Positions 1 to 8,681 are shown, numbered from the stretch's first letter. The stretch: DNA of 64,000 nucleotides from Desmospora activa DSM 45169 (GCF_003046315.1 NZ_PZZP01000001.1:930001-994000); one strand, 5' to 3'. Made by a program: numbers and translations. Notes: generated by a model not told the origin, from the sequence alone.

Positions 1-804
1 GCTGAAGAGTTGATGCCGCAATCCCAACCGGAACTGTTGGGGGAATTGTCCATAAACGAATGGAATCAACGGCGTAATCCGCAATTTTTGGTTCGAGATG
101 TGGCGGTTCCACACCTGCAGATTTTTGATTGGCGCAGCAATCGCGATCAACGGGAGCGGTTGGGCCCGCTGGCGAAACGGCAGGAGACCTTGTTTGTTCA
201 TAGTGGAGAGGAACCCCATTGGTGGAAGCGGGATTATGCAGCCACCCTCTTATCCTGGGATCGACTAGATCCAAATCCGTTTACGGATGCTGCGACCGTT
301 CGTTATTTGGTGCTGATCGATTTGCCGCCAGCGGTAGCTGCGATAGAGGGATTATTGCGAGGGTTTGGCCAGTTGGAGCGAATTTACTTTGCCTTTGGTG
401 ATGCCGACTGGAATGGCCCTTCCGGCGTACCGGATCGGGAGCATTTTAAAAAATTGTACGGTGCAGTGATGAAAGTGAAGGAATTGCGAATCCCCCGGGA
501 TTTGGAACGGCTTGCCCGCATGACGGGACTATCGGCAAAGGGGATTGGATTTATACTTGAAGTATTTCAGGAACTGGGCTTTGTACGCAGGGAAGGAGAT
601 TGGTTGCTACTGGTGCCGGAGGCGGAAAAAAAACCGTTGTCCCGCTCAACTCATTATCGACAACAACAAGAATGGGATGAAGTGCAACAGTGTTTGGTCT
701 ATTCTTCCACGCGTGATCTATATACGTATATCGCTTCGATCAATCCGAAGCTAGCCCAATCAGGAGGCGAAGAAGCATGGATTTCAAAGATAAAATCCGG
801 GTGA
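1..804 (+). CDS. recJ: Single-strand-specific DNA exonuclease RecJ, C-terminal part
   Basis: The reading frame is open from the first base of the window, so this is the 3' portion of a longer gene. The 264 or so visible residues match the C-terminal region of Firmicute RecJ (W-N-x-R-x-P-Q followed by the D-x-R segment and a helix-turn-helix-like region near residues 150-200); the DHH/DHHA1 catalytic core lies outside the window. RecJ is a 5'-3' single-strand exonuclease of recombination and mismatch/base-excision repair. The following apt gene starts inside its last 28 bases, the usual recJ-apt order of Bacillales. Identification rests on the tail plus this neighbourhood. Confidence 0.85.
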   Translation, partial: AEELMPQSQPELLGELSINEWNQRRNPQFLVRDVAVPHLQIFDWRSNRDQRERLGPLAKRQETLFVHSGEEPHWWKRDYAATLLSWDRLDPNPFTDAATVRYLVLIDLPPAVAAIEGLLRGFGQLERIYFAFGDADWNGPSGVPDREHFKKLYGAVMKVKELRIPRDLERLARMTGLSAKGIGFILEVFQELGFVRREGDWLLLVPEAEKKPLSRSTHYRQQQEWDEVQQCLVYSSTRDLYTYIASINPKLAQSGGEEAWISKIKSG

Positions 805-1292
805 TTTCCGATTTTCCACAGCCAGGGGTTCGTTTTAAGGATATTACCACGTTACTCAAAGATGGCCCTGCGTTTCGGGCGGCAATCGATCAGATGGCTG
901 AAAAAATCGAGGATAAACAAGTGGATTTGATCGTGGGGCCGGAGGCTCGCGGTTTTGTGGTTGGAACACCGCTGGCTTATGCGTTGGGGGTTGGGTTTAT
1001 TCCTGTGCGAAAAACGGGAAAATTACCTGCGGAAACGGTGGAAGCCGGCTATAACCTCGAATATGGAAAAGACCGCTTGGCGATTCACCGTGACGCCATC
1101 CAACCGGGACAACGGGTTCTAATCGTGGATGATCTGTTAGCGACCGGTGGCACCATCCAAGCCACTTTAAATCTGGTGAACCAACTGCAAGCGGATGTGG
1201 TGGGAGCGGCGTTTATCATTGAGCTTACCTATCTTCAAGGACGGGAGAAGCTGCCTGCGGACTTGGATGTTTTCACATTAGTACAATATTGA
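777..1292 (+). CDS. apt: Adenine phosphoribosyltransferase
   Basis: Purine salvage enzyme converting adenine and PRPP to AMP and pyrophosphate in the cytoplasm. The 171 residues are full length for the family. The PRPP-binding loop is visible as [12 protein letters not shown] near residues 115-126, and the N-terminal phase D-F-P-x-P-G-V-x-F-x-D-I is typical. ATG start at 777 follows an AGGAGG site and overlaps the end of recJ, implying translational coupling. A strong intrinsic terminator follows at once, so recJ-apt ends here; relA, which often follows in Bacillus, is absent. Confidence 0.95.
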   Translation: MDFKDKIRVISDFPQPGVRFKDITTLLKDGPAFRAAIDQMAEKIEDKQVDLIVGPEARGFVVGTPLAYALGVGFIPVRKTGKLPAETVEAGYNLEYGKDRLAIHRDAIQPGQRVLIVDDLLATGGTIQATLNLVNQLQADVVGAAFIIELTYLQGREKLPADLDVFTLVQY

Positions 1293-1297
1293 GCATT

Positions 1298-1328
1298 AAA
1301 CCCCAATCCTGTTGGATTGGGGTTTTTA
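1298..1328 (+). terminator. Intrinsic terminator after apt
   Basis: Eleven-base GC-rich arms (AACCCCAATCC and GGATTGGGGTT) around a four-base loop, followed by a T run, 6 bases after the apt stop codon. Confidence 0.9.
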
Positions 1329-1351
1329 TCTAAAATATGGGAAGGAGAATT

Positions 1352-1711
1352 GTGTGCGGTCGCGAATTCCACAAGGGGAAGCGTTTACCGGAGGGGTTGG
1401 CAGCCTCCATGGAATCATCCGTGTCATCACTCACAACAAGCTGTGTCTGCATCTGTCGGCAGTGTACTCAGTCTTTGACTCCCAGAGGAACATGCGCCAC
1501 AGAAAGGAGAGAAAAAGGCGTTTTCTCCCAAGATTTCAAGGGTGTTACGCCTGATGCCATGAAAAAAATTTTTGAGGATTTTAAGGTGGAAGATGCGGAA
1601 AATCTAGAGGAGCCAGAGCTGCGAATCGCTTTAGTGGGAGTGGGAGCTTGGATCATTCTAGTTGGAGTATATGCGGTCTTGATGAAGATGGAATGGATAT
1701 CGGGTTTGTAG
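1352..1711 (+). CDS. Small single-pass membrane protein (start uncertain)
   Basis: I do not recognise the family. The frame ends in a segment of about 50 residues with an acidic stretch (FEDFKVEDAENLEEPE) followed by a clear hydrophobic helix (about 20 residues) and a short tail, so a tail-anchored or single-pass membrane protein is likely. A GAAGGAG site precedes a GTG at 1352, giving 119 residues with a Cys-rich N-terminal part (CVCICRQC); the ATG at 1559 would give only the 50-residue membrane part but has a poor ribosome site. The N-terminal part has unusual composition and could instead be untranslated leader. Confidence 0.45.
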   Translation: MCGREFHKGKRLPEGLAASMESSVSSLTTSCVCICRQCTQSLTPRGTCATERREKGVFSQDFKGVTPDAMKKIFEDFKVEDAENLEEPELRIALVGVGAWIILVGVYAVLMKMEWISGL

Positions 1712-1827
1712 CCAAGAAATGACCCGTCCAGCGATCAGAAACGGTCGTGGGCGGGTTTGGTTTGTACCTGGGTTTTCGGATCCGTTATCATAAAAATATC
1801 TGTTAACATCAAAATAAAAGGCATGTG

Positions 1828-2549
1828 ATGAATTTGGACAGCGAAATGGATTCGGCCACACCAGGGCAGAAGAGGGAAACCCCGTTGATAAGGCCGTGGT
1901 TGATGCTTGGTTGGCTGTTAGTGGCACAGGTGGCGATCGCTTTTGCCGGAAGGGGATTGGCTCCGTTAGCGCCATTAATTGAGGTGATTTGGATATTTCC
2001 AAAGCGCAAGTGGGGATGTTGCCTGCCGCTTTATTTTTGGGGCAGGCACTGTTTAATCTACCGGCGGGATGGTTGGCCGACCGTTTCGGTTCTCGCCGAT
2101 TGCTGCTCACACTGGCGGGGTGGTCTGCGATATCCTTTACCCTGGCGGCGACCATGTCGTCTTTTTCTGGCCTATTAGTAAGTGTGATCTTGGGAGGATT
2201 CGCCTATGGGGCGATGCATCCTGTCACCAACCGTGGTATACTCGCCTGGTTTGCCCGCAATCGCAGGGGAACTGCGATGGGAATTAAACAGATGGGGATC
2301 ACCGCCGGATCGGCCTTGTCCGCACTGGTATTGCTGCCCTTGGCTTTAGCTTGGGGATGGCGTTACGCAATGGTGGCAGCAGCTGTGCTGGTTCTGTTGG
2401 TGGGAAGCGCCGCCTTTGCCGGTTATCGCGACCCTAGTGGTAATGAGAACAGCTCCCCTGATCGTGGCACGCTTTGGCGCCAGTTGCGTGAGATTTTGCA
2501 CAATCGTGTTTTGTTGGGCATCAGTTTAGCCTCCTTTGGGCTTAATATG
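1828..2549 (+). pseudogene. MFS transporter, N-terminal part, cut by prophage and frameshifted
   Basis: First part of a 12-helix major facilitator transporter; the rest lies at 44284-44814, beyond the prophage. The classical MFS loop motif G-W-L-A-D-R-F-G-S-R-R is seen after helix 2. The frame changes near 1983: residues up to APLIE are read from the ATG at 1828, while the continuation (DLDISKAQVG) is in the -1 frame, as though one G is missing from a GGG run. The prophage junction is at the ATG near 2547; joining it to the right part keeps the second frame. Substrate is unknown. Confidence 0.8.
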
Positions 2550-2575
2550 GGCAACCCTTACATTAGAATAGGACG
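2525..2575. other. attL, left prophage attachment site
   Basis: Junction of host MFS coding sequence and prophage. The host reading frame leaves MFS similarity after the codons AAT ATG GGC AAC. The right junction has ATG AGT AAT at the equivalent codons, so the shared core is as short as ATG (plus scattered matches), which fits a large serine integrase. The exact crossover cannot be fixed without the empty site. Confidence 0.6.
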
Positions 2576-2600
2576 TATTATCGCATGATATTGCCCTTTT

Positions 2601-3989
2601 TTACGCTAATTCTGTGGATATAACCTTAACTGGATCATTTCGACCGTTTCCATCCCTATCTATAACGATTTCGGAGAACAAGGTCCGGATGATCTGTTTT
2701 CTTTCCGTCGCAGTGGCTTGAGGCCAAACCTTCCTTAGATCCTGAATCGCCTCTTTGAACTCCTCAAGGGTTACACGGGGAGTTTCCGGCTGTTTGGTCA
2801 GTTTTGTCTTTAACTCTTCTTCCCTTGCTCGATCCTCCTGAGTTCTTTCCTTTAACTCTTCCAGCGTGATGATATCTGCCGCAAACGCCTCCTGCCATTT
2901 CCGCCGGCGTCGTTTAATCCGATCCAATTCTGATTCAATTTGTTTAAGGTCCAGCCCTTCCTTTTGATCGGAGGGCATGTTGATTCCTTCCGCTTGCCAC
3001 TCAACCAATGCATCGAAGAATGAGCGTTCTACTTTCGTTTCCGCAATCCGGGGAAGATCGCATGTTCCATAATTGTGTTGTGTGCCGCATTTATAAAAGA
3101 TGTATTTCTTCGTTTGATGTTTAAGGCTTTGTCCGATCATATTTCCCCCACAACGGGCACAGGTCAACACGCCGCTGAAAGGATAATCGGAAGTGGCCGC
3201 CCGTTTTCCTACTCGTCTATCTTCGATCCGTTTTTGAGTCTCAAGCCATAGGTCCGAGTCGATGAGACGAGGATGGTTGCCCTCCCGGGAGTGTTCCCCG
3301 AAACGCAAAACACCAATGTAATATGGATTGGTTAAAATGTATTGGATCTGTGGGTCTTGCCAGTGGTTTCCGCGCCGAGTGGTTATCCCCTCTCTGTTTA
3401 AGGCCCTGGAGATGGTGCGAATCCCCTTGGTTTTATACATATCGTAGATGCGTCGGACGATGGCCGATTCGTTCGGATCAGTGACTACTTTCCCGTTTTC
3501 ATCGGTAGTGTAGCCATAGGGCGCAAAGGTGTGAAGATCTTTCCCCTCCAAGAATTTACGTTCCATTCCCATGCGAACCCGCTCCCCGAGGTTTTCCCGT
3601 TCCCACTGGGCCATAGAGCCTACCAAAGTGATAAAAAAGCGACCCATGGCCGTCGTTGTATCAAAAACCTCCGTGACGGATTTAAAGGCGATTTTCTTTT
3701 CTTCCAGCAAATTAATCACTAAATGCAGATCCACCACTGAACGGACAAGGCGATCAAGGCGGTATACAACAAGCACATCAAATTGTTTTTCTTTTGCATC
3801 CCGGAGCATTTGTTGCATTCCTGGCCGTTCTAAATTCTTGGCGGAATATCCATCATCCTTATAGCTGCCGTCCTCTTCCCACCCTTGAGACTGGATGAAT
3901 TGACGACAACGGGCAGCCTGAGCTGATAGACTGAACCCTTCTCGGGCTTGTTCATCCGTGCTTACTCGAATATAAGTTCTGGCCCGCAT
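2601..3989 (-). CDS. Large serine recombinase (prophage integrase)
   Basis: Catalyses integration of the phage at the MFS gene. Resolvase-type catalytic domain at residues 3-150 with the nucleophile Ser10 in Y-I-R-V-S-T-D-E-Q, the Y-R-L-D-R-L arginine motif near residue 70, a recombinase domain, a zinc ribbon (CxxC near residue 280 and a later Cys pair), and a charged C-terminal coiled coil. At 462 residues it has the normal size. The start at 3989 is chosen because AAAGGAGG lies 5 bases upstream; an in-frame ATG 45 bases earlier lacks this. The gene sits next to attL and reads towards it. A LexA-like box lies about 90 bases upstream. Confidence 0.95.
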   Translation of the reverse strand: MRARTYIRVSTDEQAREGFSLSAQAARCRQFIQSQGWEEDGSYKDDGYSAKNLERPGMQQMLRDAKEKQFDVLVVYRLDRLVRSVVDLHLVINLLEEKKIAFKSVTEVFDTTTAMGRFFITLVGSMAQWERENLGERVRMGMERKFLEGKDLHTFAPYGYTTDENGKVVTDPNESAIVRRIYDMYKTKGIRTISRALNREGITTRRGNHWQDPQIQYILTNPYYIGVLRFGEHSREGNHPRLIDSDLWLETQKRIEDRRVGKRAATSDYPFSGVLTCARCGGNMIGQSLKHQTKKYIFYKCGTQHNYGTCDLPRIAETKVERSFFDALVEWQAEGINMPSDQKEGLDLKQIESELDRIKRRRRKWQEAFAADIITLEELKERTQEDRAREEELKTKLTKQPETPRVTLEEFKEAIQDLRKVWPQATATERKQIIRTLFSEIVIDRDGNGRNDPVKVISTELA

Positions 3990-4079
3990 ATTTCCTCCTT
4001 TAGGCACTATCTTTTTGTCGTTGTTTCTCCTCATTTTTTCGATAGATAGATAAGCATTCCCAAGAGCAAAAATGCAATT

Positions 4080-4093
4080 CGATCATACGTTCG
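4080..4093. promoter_or_regulatory. LexA (DinR)-like box upstream of the recombinase
   Basis: CGATCATACGTTCG differs by one base from the perfect palindrome CGAACATACGTTCG, and by two from the Bacillus LexA consensus CGAACRNRYGTTYC. Its place upstream of the recombinase start suggests SOS-linked expression. The rest of 4000-4199 holds no gene. Confidence 0.4.
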
Positions 4094-4199
4094 GAATAAC
4101 GGATGAACATAGGAACTCATGAGTGCGGGAAATCATTTAGACCAGATAGTTCCTTACGGCACTGATCGCAAACGTGTTTTATCACAGATGAAAGTCCTC

Positions 4200-4625
4200 C
4201 TATAATACGTGTTTTATCTTATATACCTTCAACCGAAAATGTACCATCTCCTCAACCACTCGAAAATGTTCAGCTAAATCCCAGGGAGTATATATACCTC
4301 GTCTTACAGCACGTTGAAGCTTGTCCACGGGGAGCAAACGATCACAAGCCCAACGCCATGCACGGTCTTCCCCGCGAATGATCTCTAACTGGTTTTGAAA
4401 TATCTTGTATGGCCTGGGAAAACCGAAGCCTACAGAGGTGTAATAATGACCGATCTCCTCGGCGATCACGCAGCGGACCAGTGGCACATTCGTCCGAATA
4501 GATTCATTGACGCAAATTGCCGGGAAACGTCCACCTGTATAAAATCCTTTCAATTCCGAATTGAATGGACAAAAATGAACTGGAACTCCCAATCGTTTGG
4601 CTTCCTTGATCAACTCAAAAGGCAT
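4200..4625 (-). CDS. ImmA/IrrE-family metallopeptidase-like protein
   Basis: ImmA proteases inactivate phage or ICE repressors. The motif region reads V-I-A-E-E-I-G-H-Y-Y (residues 53-62): the first His of the usual HExxH zinc site is replaced by Glu, leaving E-E-I-G-H, a variant I have seen in phage members of the family. Length 141 residues. Start at 4625 is chosen for the AGGAGGGA site 8 bases upstream; a longer frame reaching 4748 has no good ribosome site. It lies in the leftward lysogeny block with the repressor, its probable partner. Whether it is catalytic is uncertain. Confidence 0.75.
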   Translation of the reverse strand: MPFELIKEAKRLGVPVHFCPFNSELKGFYTGGRFPAICVNESIRTNVPLVRCVIAEEIGHYYTSVGFGFPRPYKIFQNQLEIIRGEDRAWRWACDRLLPVDKLQRAVRRGIYTPWDLAEHFRVVEEMVHFRLKVYKIKHVL

Positions 4626-4744
4626 GGTTACACTCCCTCCTAGTATCATCTCCCTTGGAACAATAAACCTGCTTCCTTTGAAGGGGAGCAGGTTATCTAT
4701 CTCTGTATATATTATTCGAATAAGAACGTTAGTTTGTGTCCACT

Positions 4745-4984
4745 TCACAAAACTTTTTTCAAAAGTTTCACGTCTGTCTCCAGATCATCCATTCGCTTCT
4801 GCAATGAACTCACTGGAGACTGTAGTTCACTCGCAAAGGCTGTTTGTTCTGCGATAGTATCCACCCGATCTTCAATTCGCTCCAGCCTTTTGTTAACCTC
4901 ATCAAAACGCTTGTCGATCTGATCAAACCTTTGATCCATGTTGTTCAGTTTCTCAAGAATCACGTCTAGTTTGTCACCCACCAT
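4745..4984 (-). CDS. Short coiled-coil protein
   Basis: 79 residues with heptad pattern through most of the length (repeats such as F-D-Q-I-D-K-R-F-D-E-V) and no membrane segment. Function unknown; similar short coiled-coil proteins are common in Firmicute prophages near the repressor. GGGGGAA precedes the ATG. Leftward, between the coiled-coil gene at 5019 and the ImmA gene. Confidence 0.7.
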   Translation of the reverse strand: MVGDKLDVILEKLNNMDQRFDQIDKRFDEVNKRLERIEDRVDTIAEQTAFASELQSPVSSLQKRMDDLETDVKLLKKVL

Positions 4985-5018
4985 ATATTCCCCCGTTAAT
5001 TCCCATATCTTATCCCAA

Positions 5019-5297
5019 TCATTTAATCCGTTTCAACTCTCTTATTTCCGTTTCTTGTTCAAGCGACCGCGTGGCTAAAGCCTCTAAAATGCGGTCTTGT
5101 CGTTCCTGCCCCTGTACCAACTGTTGAAGAAGTTCATCCTGTTTATCCTGACTCTCTTTGAGGGAGGCAACGTTTTCCTTAATAAATGCGACTTCCCCCT
5201 GAAGATGGCGGGCATCGGATGTCAAGGCCTCCAATTTTGCGTTGGTAACTTCCTGTGCCTCTAAAATTGTCCTCAGCATTCCCTTCGTTTCCTCCAT
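5019..5297 (-). CDS. Short coiled-coil protein, second
   Basis: 92 residues, almost entirely predicted coiled coil rich in Glu, Gln and Lys. AAAGGAG precedes the ATG at good spacing. It resembles its downstream neighbour in style rather than in exact sequence, so the two may form a hetero-oligomer or be diverged duplicates. Function unknown. Confidence 0.7.
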   Translation of the reverse strand: MEETKGMLRTILEAQEVTNAKLEALTSDARHLQGEVAFIKENVASLKESQDKQDELLQQLVQGQERQDRILEALATRSLEQETEIRELKRIK

Positions 5298-5408
5298 GGT
5301 TTATTCTCCTTTCAGCTGTCACGAATAATTCATCAGGGAGTAACGATACCTGGTTTTAATCTTTTCGCTCGTGTCCCCTGGTTTTCCTTCGTTCTTCCCC
5401 CTTTCTCC

Positions 5409-5828
5409 TTATTCATTGTCAGCATCCTCTTTTTCTTTCTTCTTTAACTTCTCTTGTTCCTCCCGGTAACTCTTCGCGATCTTGATTCCCATAATGATAT
5501 CCCGAACCATCTCTTCTGAAAGCGGTTCCGTAGGATCGCCTGGGCGGCTAGTATATAGATCCGTAATTCCTTCTTCTCTAGCTAGTTTCTCAAGTTCCCG
5601 CCATGCTTGGGAGTAGCTATCGTTCTCTGGATTGGGGTTATCTGTGCGGCCTAGCAAGTAATCAGTTGACGTGTTATAAAAATCAGCAAATTTTTGCAAG
5701 GTTTCAGTATCAGGTTCGCTTCTACCATTTTCGTAATGAGAATATCTCGCTCTTGTTAGCCCTAAATGTTTTGCAATATCCTCTTGAGTTCTTTTACCCC
5801 TAAGCAACTTTAACCTTTGTCCGAGCAT
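5409..5828 (-). CDS. Phage repressor, cI-like XRE family
   Basis: Helix-turn-helix of the HTH_3 type at residues 4-58 (R-T-Q-E-D-I-A-K-H-L-G-L-T-R-A-R-Y-S); the phrase T-S-T-D-Y-L-L-G-R is typical of Firmicute prophage repressors. The C-terminal half is a charged helix. It probably maintains lysogeny by binding the operators between 5890 and 6005. The ATG at 5828 or a TTG 6 bases upstream may start it; the GAAAGG site fits either. Divergent from the Cro-like gene at 6021. Confidence 0.88.
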   Translation of the reverse strand: MLGQRLKLLRGKRTQEDIAKHLGLTRARYSHYENGRSEPDTETLQKFADFYNTSTDYLLGRTDNPNPENDSYSQAWRELEKLAREEGITDLYTSRPGDPTEPLSEEMVRDIIMGIKIAKSYREEQEKLKKKEKEDADNE

Positions 5829-5889
5829 GTTCAATATAATTCCTTTCAGTTTAGCATGTAATTTACAGATAAATTCTTGACCTTACCTA

Positions 5890-6005
5890 CTAGTATAGAT
5901 ACAAAACTTATCGCTGAAAACAAATGATAAGAAAAGTATCAAAAACATATTGACGATACATTTATTATCTATTATGATGAAATCAGCGATAAAATTTGTA
6001 TCAAA
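5890..6005. promoter_or_regulatory. Divergent lysogeny switch: promoters and operators
   Basis: Rightward promoter with TTGACG at 5950-5955, 17-base spacer and TATGAT at 5973-5978. A leftward -10 (TATACT) lies near 5893-5898 on the minus strand. A 20-base element GATACAAAACTTATCGCTGA (about 5898-5917) recurs as a near-perfect inverted copy at about 5983-6002, and shorter GATAC/GTATC half-sites occur between them. These are the likely repressor/Cro operators. Earlier part of the intergenic gap (5829-5890) shows nothing else. Confidence 0.7.
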
Positions 6006-6020
6006 ATTGGAGGTGATCCA

Positions 6021-6278
6021 ATGACCAGAGATAGATTAATTCAAGAACGATTGAACAGAAATCTAACCCAAAAAGAAGTTGCTGAAATGATGAGCATTTC
6101 AGAGGTTTTCGTCCGGAAAATTGAGAAAAGGAAAGCGAATCCAGGACGAAAGACTATGCTAAAGTTTGAAAAACTATATGGCGTTAGTGAAAGAAGTCTA
6201 TTCCCTGATCTTTTTCATGTAAATATTGATACAAAATGTATCGGACAATTAAAACCCACTGGTACAGAAAGGAGCTAA
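6021..6278 (+). CDS. Cro-like XRE-family regulator
   Basis: 85 residues with one HTH_3 domain (residues 5-60: L-T-Q-K-E-V-A-E-M-M-S-I-S). First gene of the rightward early operon, preceded by GGAGGTGATCC and the strong promoter described upstream. Its place opposite the repressor suggests a Cro-type role. It has a short tail after the HTH. Confidence 0.85.
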   Translation: MTRDRLIQERLNRNLTQKEVAEMMSISEVFVRKIEKRKANPGRKTMLKFEKLYGVSERSLFPDLFHVNIDTKCIGQLKPTGTERS

Positions 6279-6283
6279 TTGAC

Positions 6284-6421
6284 ATGCCAAAACTTAAGCC
6301 GGGTGAGAAGATCATTGTCCCTCGATCAAAGGTCCAGGAAATCGCTCCTATAGTCATGCAGATTCTTTTACGGATCAAACAAGAAGAGCAGCAAAAGGAG
6401 CAGGAGGCGATCAACTCATAA
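6284..6421 (+). CDS. Small phage protein, 45 residues
   Basis: Starts at ATG 6284 after AAAGGAGC, 5 bases behind the Cro-like gene. Sequence begins MPKLKPGEKIIVPRSKV and ends with a Gln/Glu-rich helix. No recognisable domain. Function unknown; the start is chosen by the ribosome site. Confidence 0.6.
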   Translation: MPKLKPGEKIIVPRSKVQEIAPIVMQILLRIKQEEQQKEQEAINS

Positions 6422-6502
6422 ACCCGATGGATTCACAAGCCCTCAATCAGTTTAAACGGAAATGGAAGCTGAGTCATCAAAAAATTGCGAGGAGTGGGAA
6501 TA

Positions 6503-6736
6503 ATGTGGGCGGTCCATCAGCGGATGGCAGAACTTTGGACGATCCAGCAACGACAAGGGCTATCCCCTGAGCAAATCACCGAAATGGCGCACTGTCTGAA
6601 AGTCAATGTTCAACGGGCTTGGCGGATTGCGTTTCTGATGGAATGCAGCTACCTGGCACACACGACGAACGATGTGGAGTGGCAATTTGAGATTTGCGCA
6701 GAGCTTGAAAAGTTGGGCGAAACCACACCGAGATAA
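6503..6736 (+). CDS. Conserved phage hypothetical protein (DUF7667-like)
   Basis: 77 residues; the pattern W-A-V-H-Q-R-M-A-E-L-W with C-L-K-V-N and L-M-E-C-S-Y-L-A-x-x-T-N-D is the style of a small conserved protein of Bacillales phages that I recall as DUF7667; this is from memory. Starts at ATG 6503 with GAGGAGTGGG upstream. Early operon. Function unknown. Confidence 0.65.
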   Translation: MWAVHQRMAELWTIQQRQGLSPEQITEMAHCLKVNVQRAWRIAFLMECSYLAHTTNDVEWQFEICAELEKLGETTPR

Positions 6737-6750
6737 GGGAGGATGAAAAA

Positions 6751-7377
6751 TTGAAAACTGAGCAATGGAACGGTTACGAAATCCGGTTCGTGGAAGTGGA
6801 AGGCGAGTGGTGGGCGGTTGCGAAGGATATTGCGGAAGCGTTGGGGTACAGAAATGCACCGGATATGACCCGGAACTTAGGAGACGACGAAAAAGGTTTT
6901 ACGCAGATTGTGCGTAGTACCCAAGGCGGAAATCCAAATGTAAGTATCATTTCAGAGTTTGGCATATATGAAGCGATCTTAAACAGTCGTCGTAAAGAAG
7001 CCAAAGCGTTCAAAAAATGGGTCAAGCAAATAATCAAGGAGTTACGCCATCAATCCGGTTTAGAAGGATTCCAAGTCTTCCGCATGATGGACAAAGACCA
7101 TCAGAAAAAGGCGATGGGCGTTATCAAACAAACATTGGGCATCCAAGCAGAAGAAAAACACTACATCAAGGCTAACACCGTAGCGAATAAAGCGATCTCC
7201 AACAAACACGGCATTCCAAAGATGATCAAAAAAGGCGATATGACGCCGGAGATGTTGAAAGAACGGCAACCGATCTTAGAGGAAGCGGCACAGCTTACCG
7301 CCATCAAGGAAGCGTTTGGGCTGGATATATCGGTATCTGATGCGATCTATAAGAAGTGGAGCAAGGATGTCCATTAA
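6751..7377 (+). CDS. BRO-N domain antirepressor
   Basis: BRO family N-terminal domain at residues 8-105 (W-W-A-V-A-K-D-I-A-E-A-L-G-Y and S-E-F-G-I-Y-E-A-I-L-N-S), followed by a helical C-terminal domain of about 100 residues ending near A-I-Y-K-K-W. BRO-N proteins bind DNA and act as antirepressors in many phages. Start TTG at 6751, with GGGAGG 9 bases upstream. It follows the Cro-like gene as in many temperate Firmicute phages. Confidence 0.85.
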   Translation: MKTEQWNGYEIRFVEVEGEWWAVAKDIAEALGYRNAPDMTRNLGDDEKGFTQIVRSTQGGNPNVSIISEFGIYEAILNSRRKEAKAFKKWVKQIIKELRHQSGLEGFQVFRMMDKDHQKKAMGVIKQTLGIQAEEKHYIKANTVANKAISNKHGIPKMIKKGDMTPEMLKERQPILEEAAQLTAIKEAFGLDISVSDAIYKKWSKDVH

Positions 7378-7407
7378 GTGGACACCCCCTGAAGGGAGGT
7401 GAAAAAG

Positions 7408-7512
7408 GTGGAATGGTTTGAACCGGTGATCCTGGAGGACGGGGAAAGACCCCTAGAATCACAAGAACTGTACGAAGCGATGATGTACCTGGCACACGTA
7501 CACGACGAATAA
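7408..7512 (+). CDS. Very small phage protein, 34 residues
   Basis: GTG at 7408 after GGGAGGTGAAAAAG opens a 34-codon frame (starts MEWFEPVILEDG, ends YLAHVHDE). Acidic, no domain. Tight packing between two genes and a very good ribosome site support it. Confidence 0.5.
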   Translation: MEWFEPVILEDGERPLESQELYEAMMYLAHVHDE

Positions 7513-7525
7513 GGGGGGTGATCGA

Positions 7526-7693
7526 GTGGGGGATAAACTTTACGGTCATGTTGATGTAGGTTACCCGGTTCCAAAGGAACAGCCGGACACGGAGCAGCCA
7601 GAAAAAGAAAAAGTCGGTGATCAAAAATCAGAAGCGATCACCGACCTTTTCCGAAGCTTTATCGGCAGTGCACCACCACTGGCCGATAAATAA
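7526..7693 (+). CDS. Very small phage protein, 55 residues
   Basis: GTG at 7526 after GGGGGGTGATC opens a 55-codon frame: a short N-terminal part, a charged Pro/Glu/Lys linker and a helical tail. No recognised family. Supported by ribosome site and compact spacing. Confidence 0.5.
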   Translation: MGDKLYGHVDVGYPVPKEQPDTEQPEKEKVGDQKSEAITDLFRSFIGSAPPLADK

Positions 7694-7758
7694 AACAAAC
7701 CAACCTACTCCCAGCTTACCGTATTGATGGACTGGGAGCAACCCAAGGAGAGATCGGA

Positions 7759-7998
7759 ATGGAACTACTGGAGCACAAGAAAGAGATTGCAGGCTGTTAC
7801 CTGATGCATACGGCCAAGGTGAAAACGGCTGAACCACTGATGATCGATTTCAAGCCTGACGTAGAGATTCTAGCCGTCAACGCGGCCATCAAAGCAGGAT
7901 ACCACCCGGCGGGATATTTTCTCTATAACCCGCAGGCTACGGAAATAGATGAGTGTCTTTATCTGATCAAATGGGAATCCGCGAAAAGCTGCAGTTGA
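7759..7998 (+). CDS. Hypothetical phage protein, 79 residues
   Basis: ATG at 7759 preceded by AAGGAGAG. Soluble, no motif known to me. Just before the single-strand annealing gene, so possibly related to early DNA functions; this is position only. Confidence 0.6.
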   Translation: MELLEHKKEIAGCYLMHTAKVKTAEPLMIDFKPDVEILAVNAAIKAGYHPAGYFLYNPQATEIDECLYLIKWESAKSCS

Positions 7999-8012
7999 AG
8001 GAGAGGGCAAAA

Positions 8013-8681
8013 ATGCGAACAAGCGATAACATCGATGAAATCTGTAAAGCATTGGTCGGCTTCCATTCGGAAGTCGGCCGGATCGCAAAAGATGGAACCA
8101 ACCCACACCTGAAAAATCGGTATGCCACCATTGACGCAATCATGGAAGAAATACGCCCAGCTCTTGCAAAACACGGGCTGTTTGTAATGCAGCTCCCCAC
8201 GAATCTGGATGACGGATCGATCCGGTTGGTGACACGCCTTTATCACCAATCCGGTCAACTGATGGAGTCCGACCCGATCATAGTAAAGCCACAAAAGAAT
8301 GATGCGCAGGGGATCGGATCAGCGGTGACATATGCACGACGTTACAGCTTAACCTCCTTCCTTAGTCTCAGTACAGGAGACGACGATGACGGACATGCGG
8401 CAAGTGCTCCCACGACACCGACGCCACAAGGGAACGGTCAGGGAGCGCCTAGAGCAACACAAGGAAACCGCCAGCGTCTCGCTAGTGAATTGCAAATAAA
8501 AAAGATCATGGCAACGGTTAACCAAGTGGGTATCACTGATGAAGCACTTAAAAAATACATGATGCGCGAATATGGCAAACGATCCAAGAAGGAGTTAACC
8601 ACCAATGAAGCCAGCGCGCTGATCAAAATGCTTGAGGGATATCAAGGAGGCGGTGGCGATCAGCAAACGGCCAAGGGTTGA
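8013..8681 (+). CDS. ERF-family single-strand DNA annealing protein
   Basis: Recombinase of the ERF superfamily: residues 10-125 contain the family features (N-P-H-L-K-N-R-Y-A-T, L-x-K-H-G-L, and I-G-S-A-V-T-Y-A-R-R-Y-S-L-T-S). It anneals complementary single strands in phage recombination and concatemer formation. A Ser/Thr/Gln/Pro-rich linker joins a C-terminal helical domain of about 60 residues. Start ATG 8013 follows GAAGGAGA; the longer frame from 7953 overlaps the previous gene and has no ribosome site. 222 residues. Confidence 0.9.
   Translation: MRTSDNIDEICKALVGFHSEVGRIAKDGTNPHLKNRYATIDAIMEEIRPALAKHGLFVMQLPTNLDDGSIRLVTRLYHQSGQLMESDPIIVKPQKNDAQGIGSAVTYARRYSLTSFLSLSTGDDDDGHAASAPTTPTPQGNGQGAPRATQGNRQRLASELQIKKIMATVNQVGITDEALKKYMMREYGKRSKKELTTNEASALIKMLEGYQGGGGDQQTAKG

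Noticed and set aside
1352-1558. Riboswitch or T-box leader behind apt
   Set aside because: I found no conserved T-box, SAM or other riboswitch core there; only a possible N-terminal coding extension.
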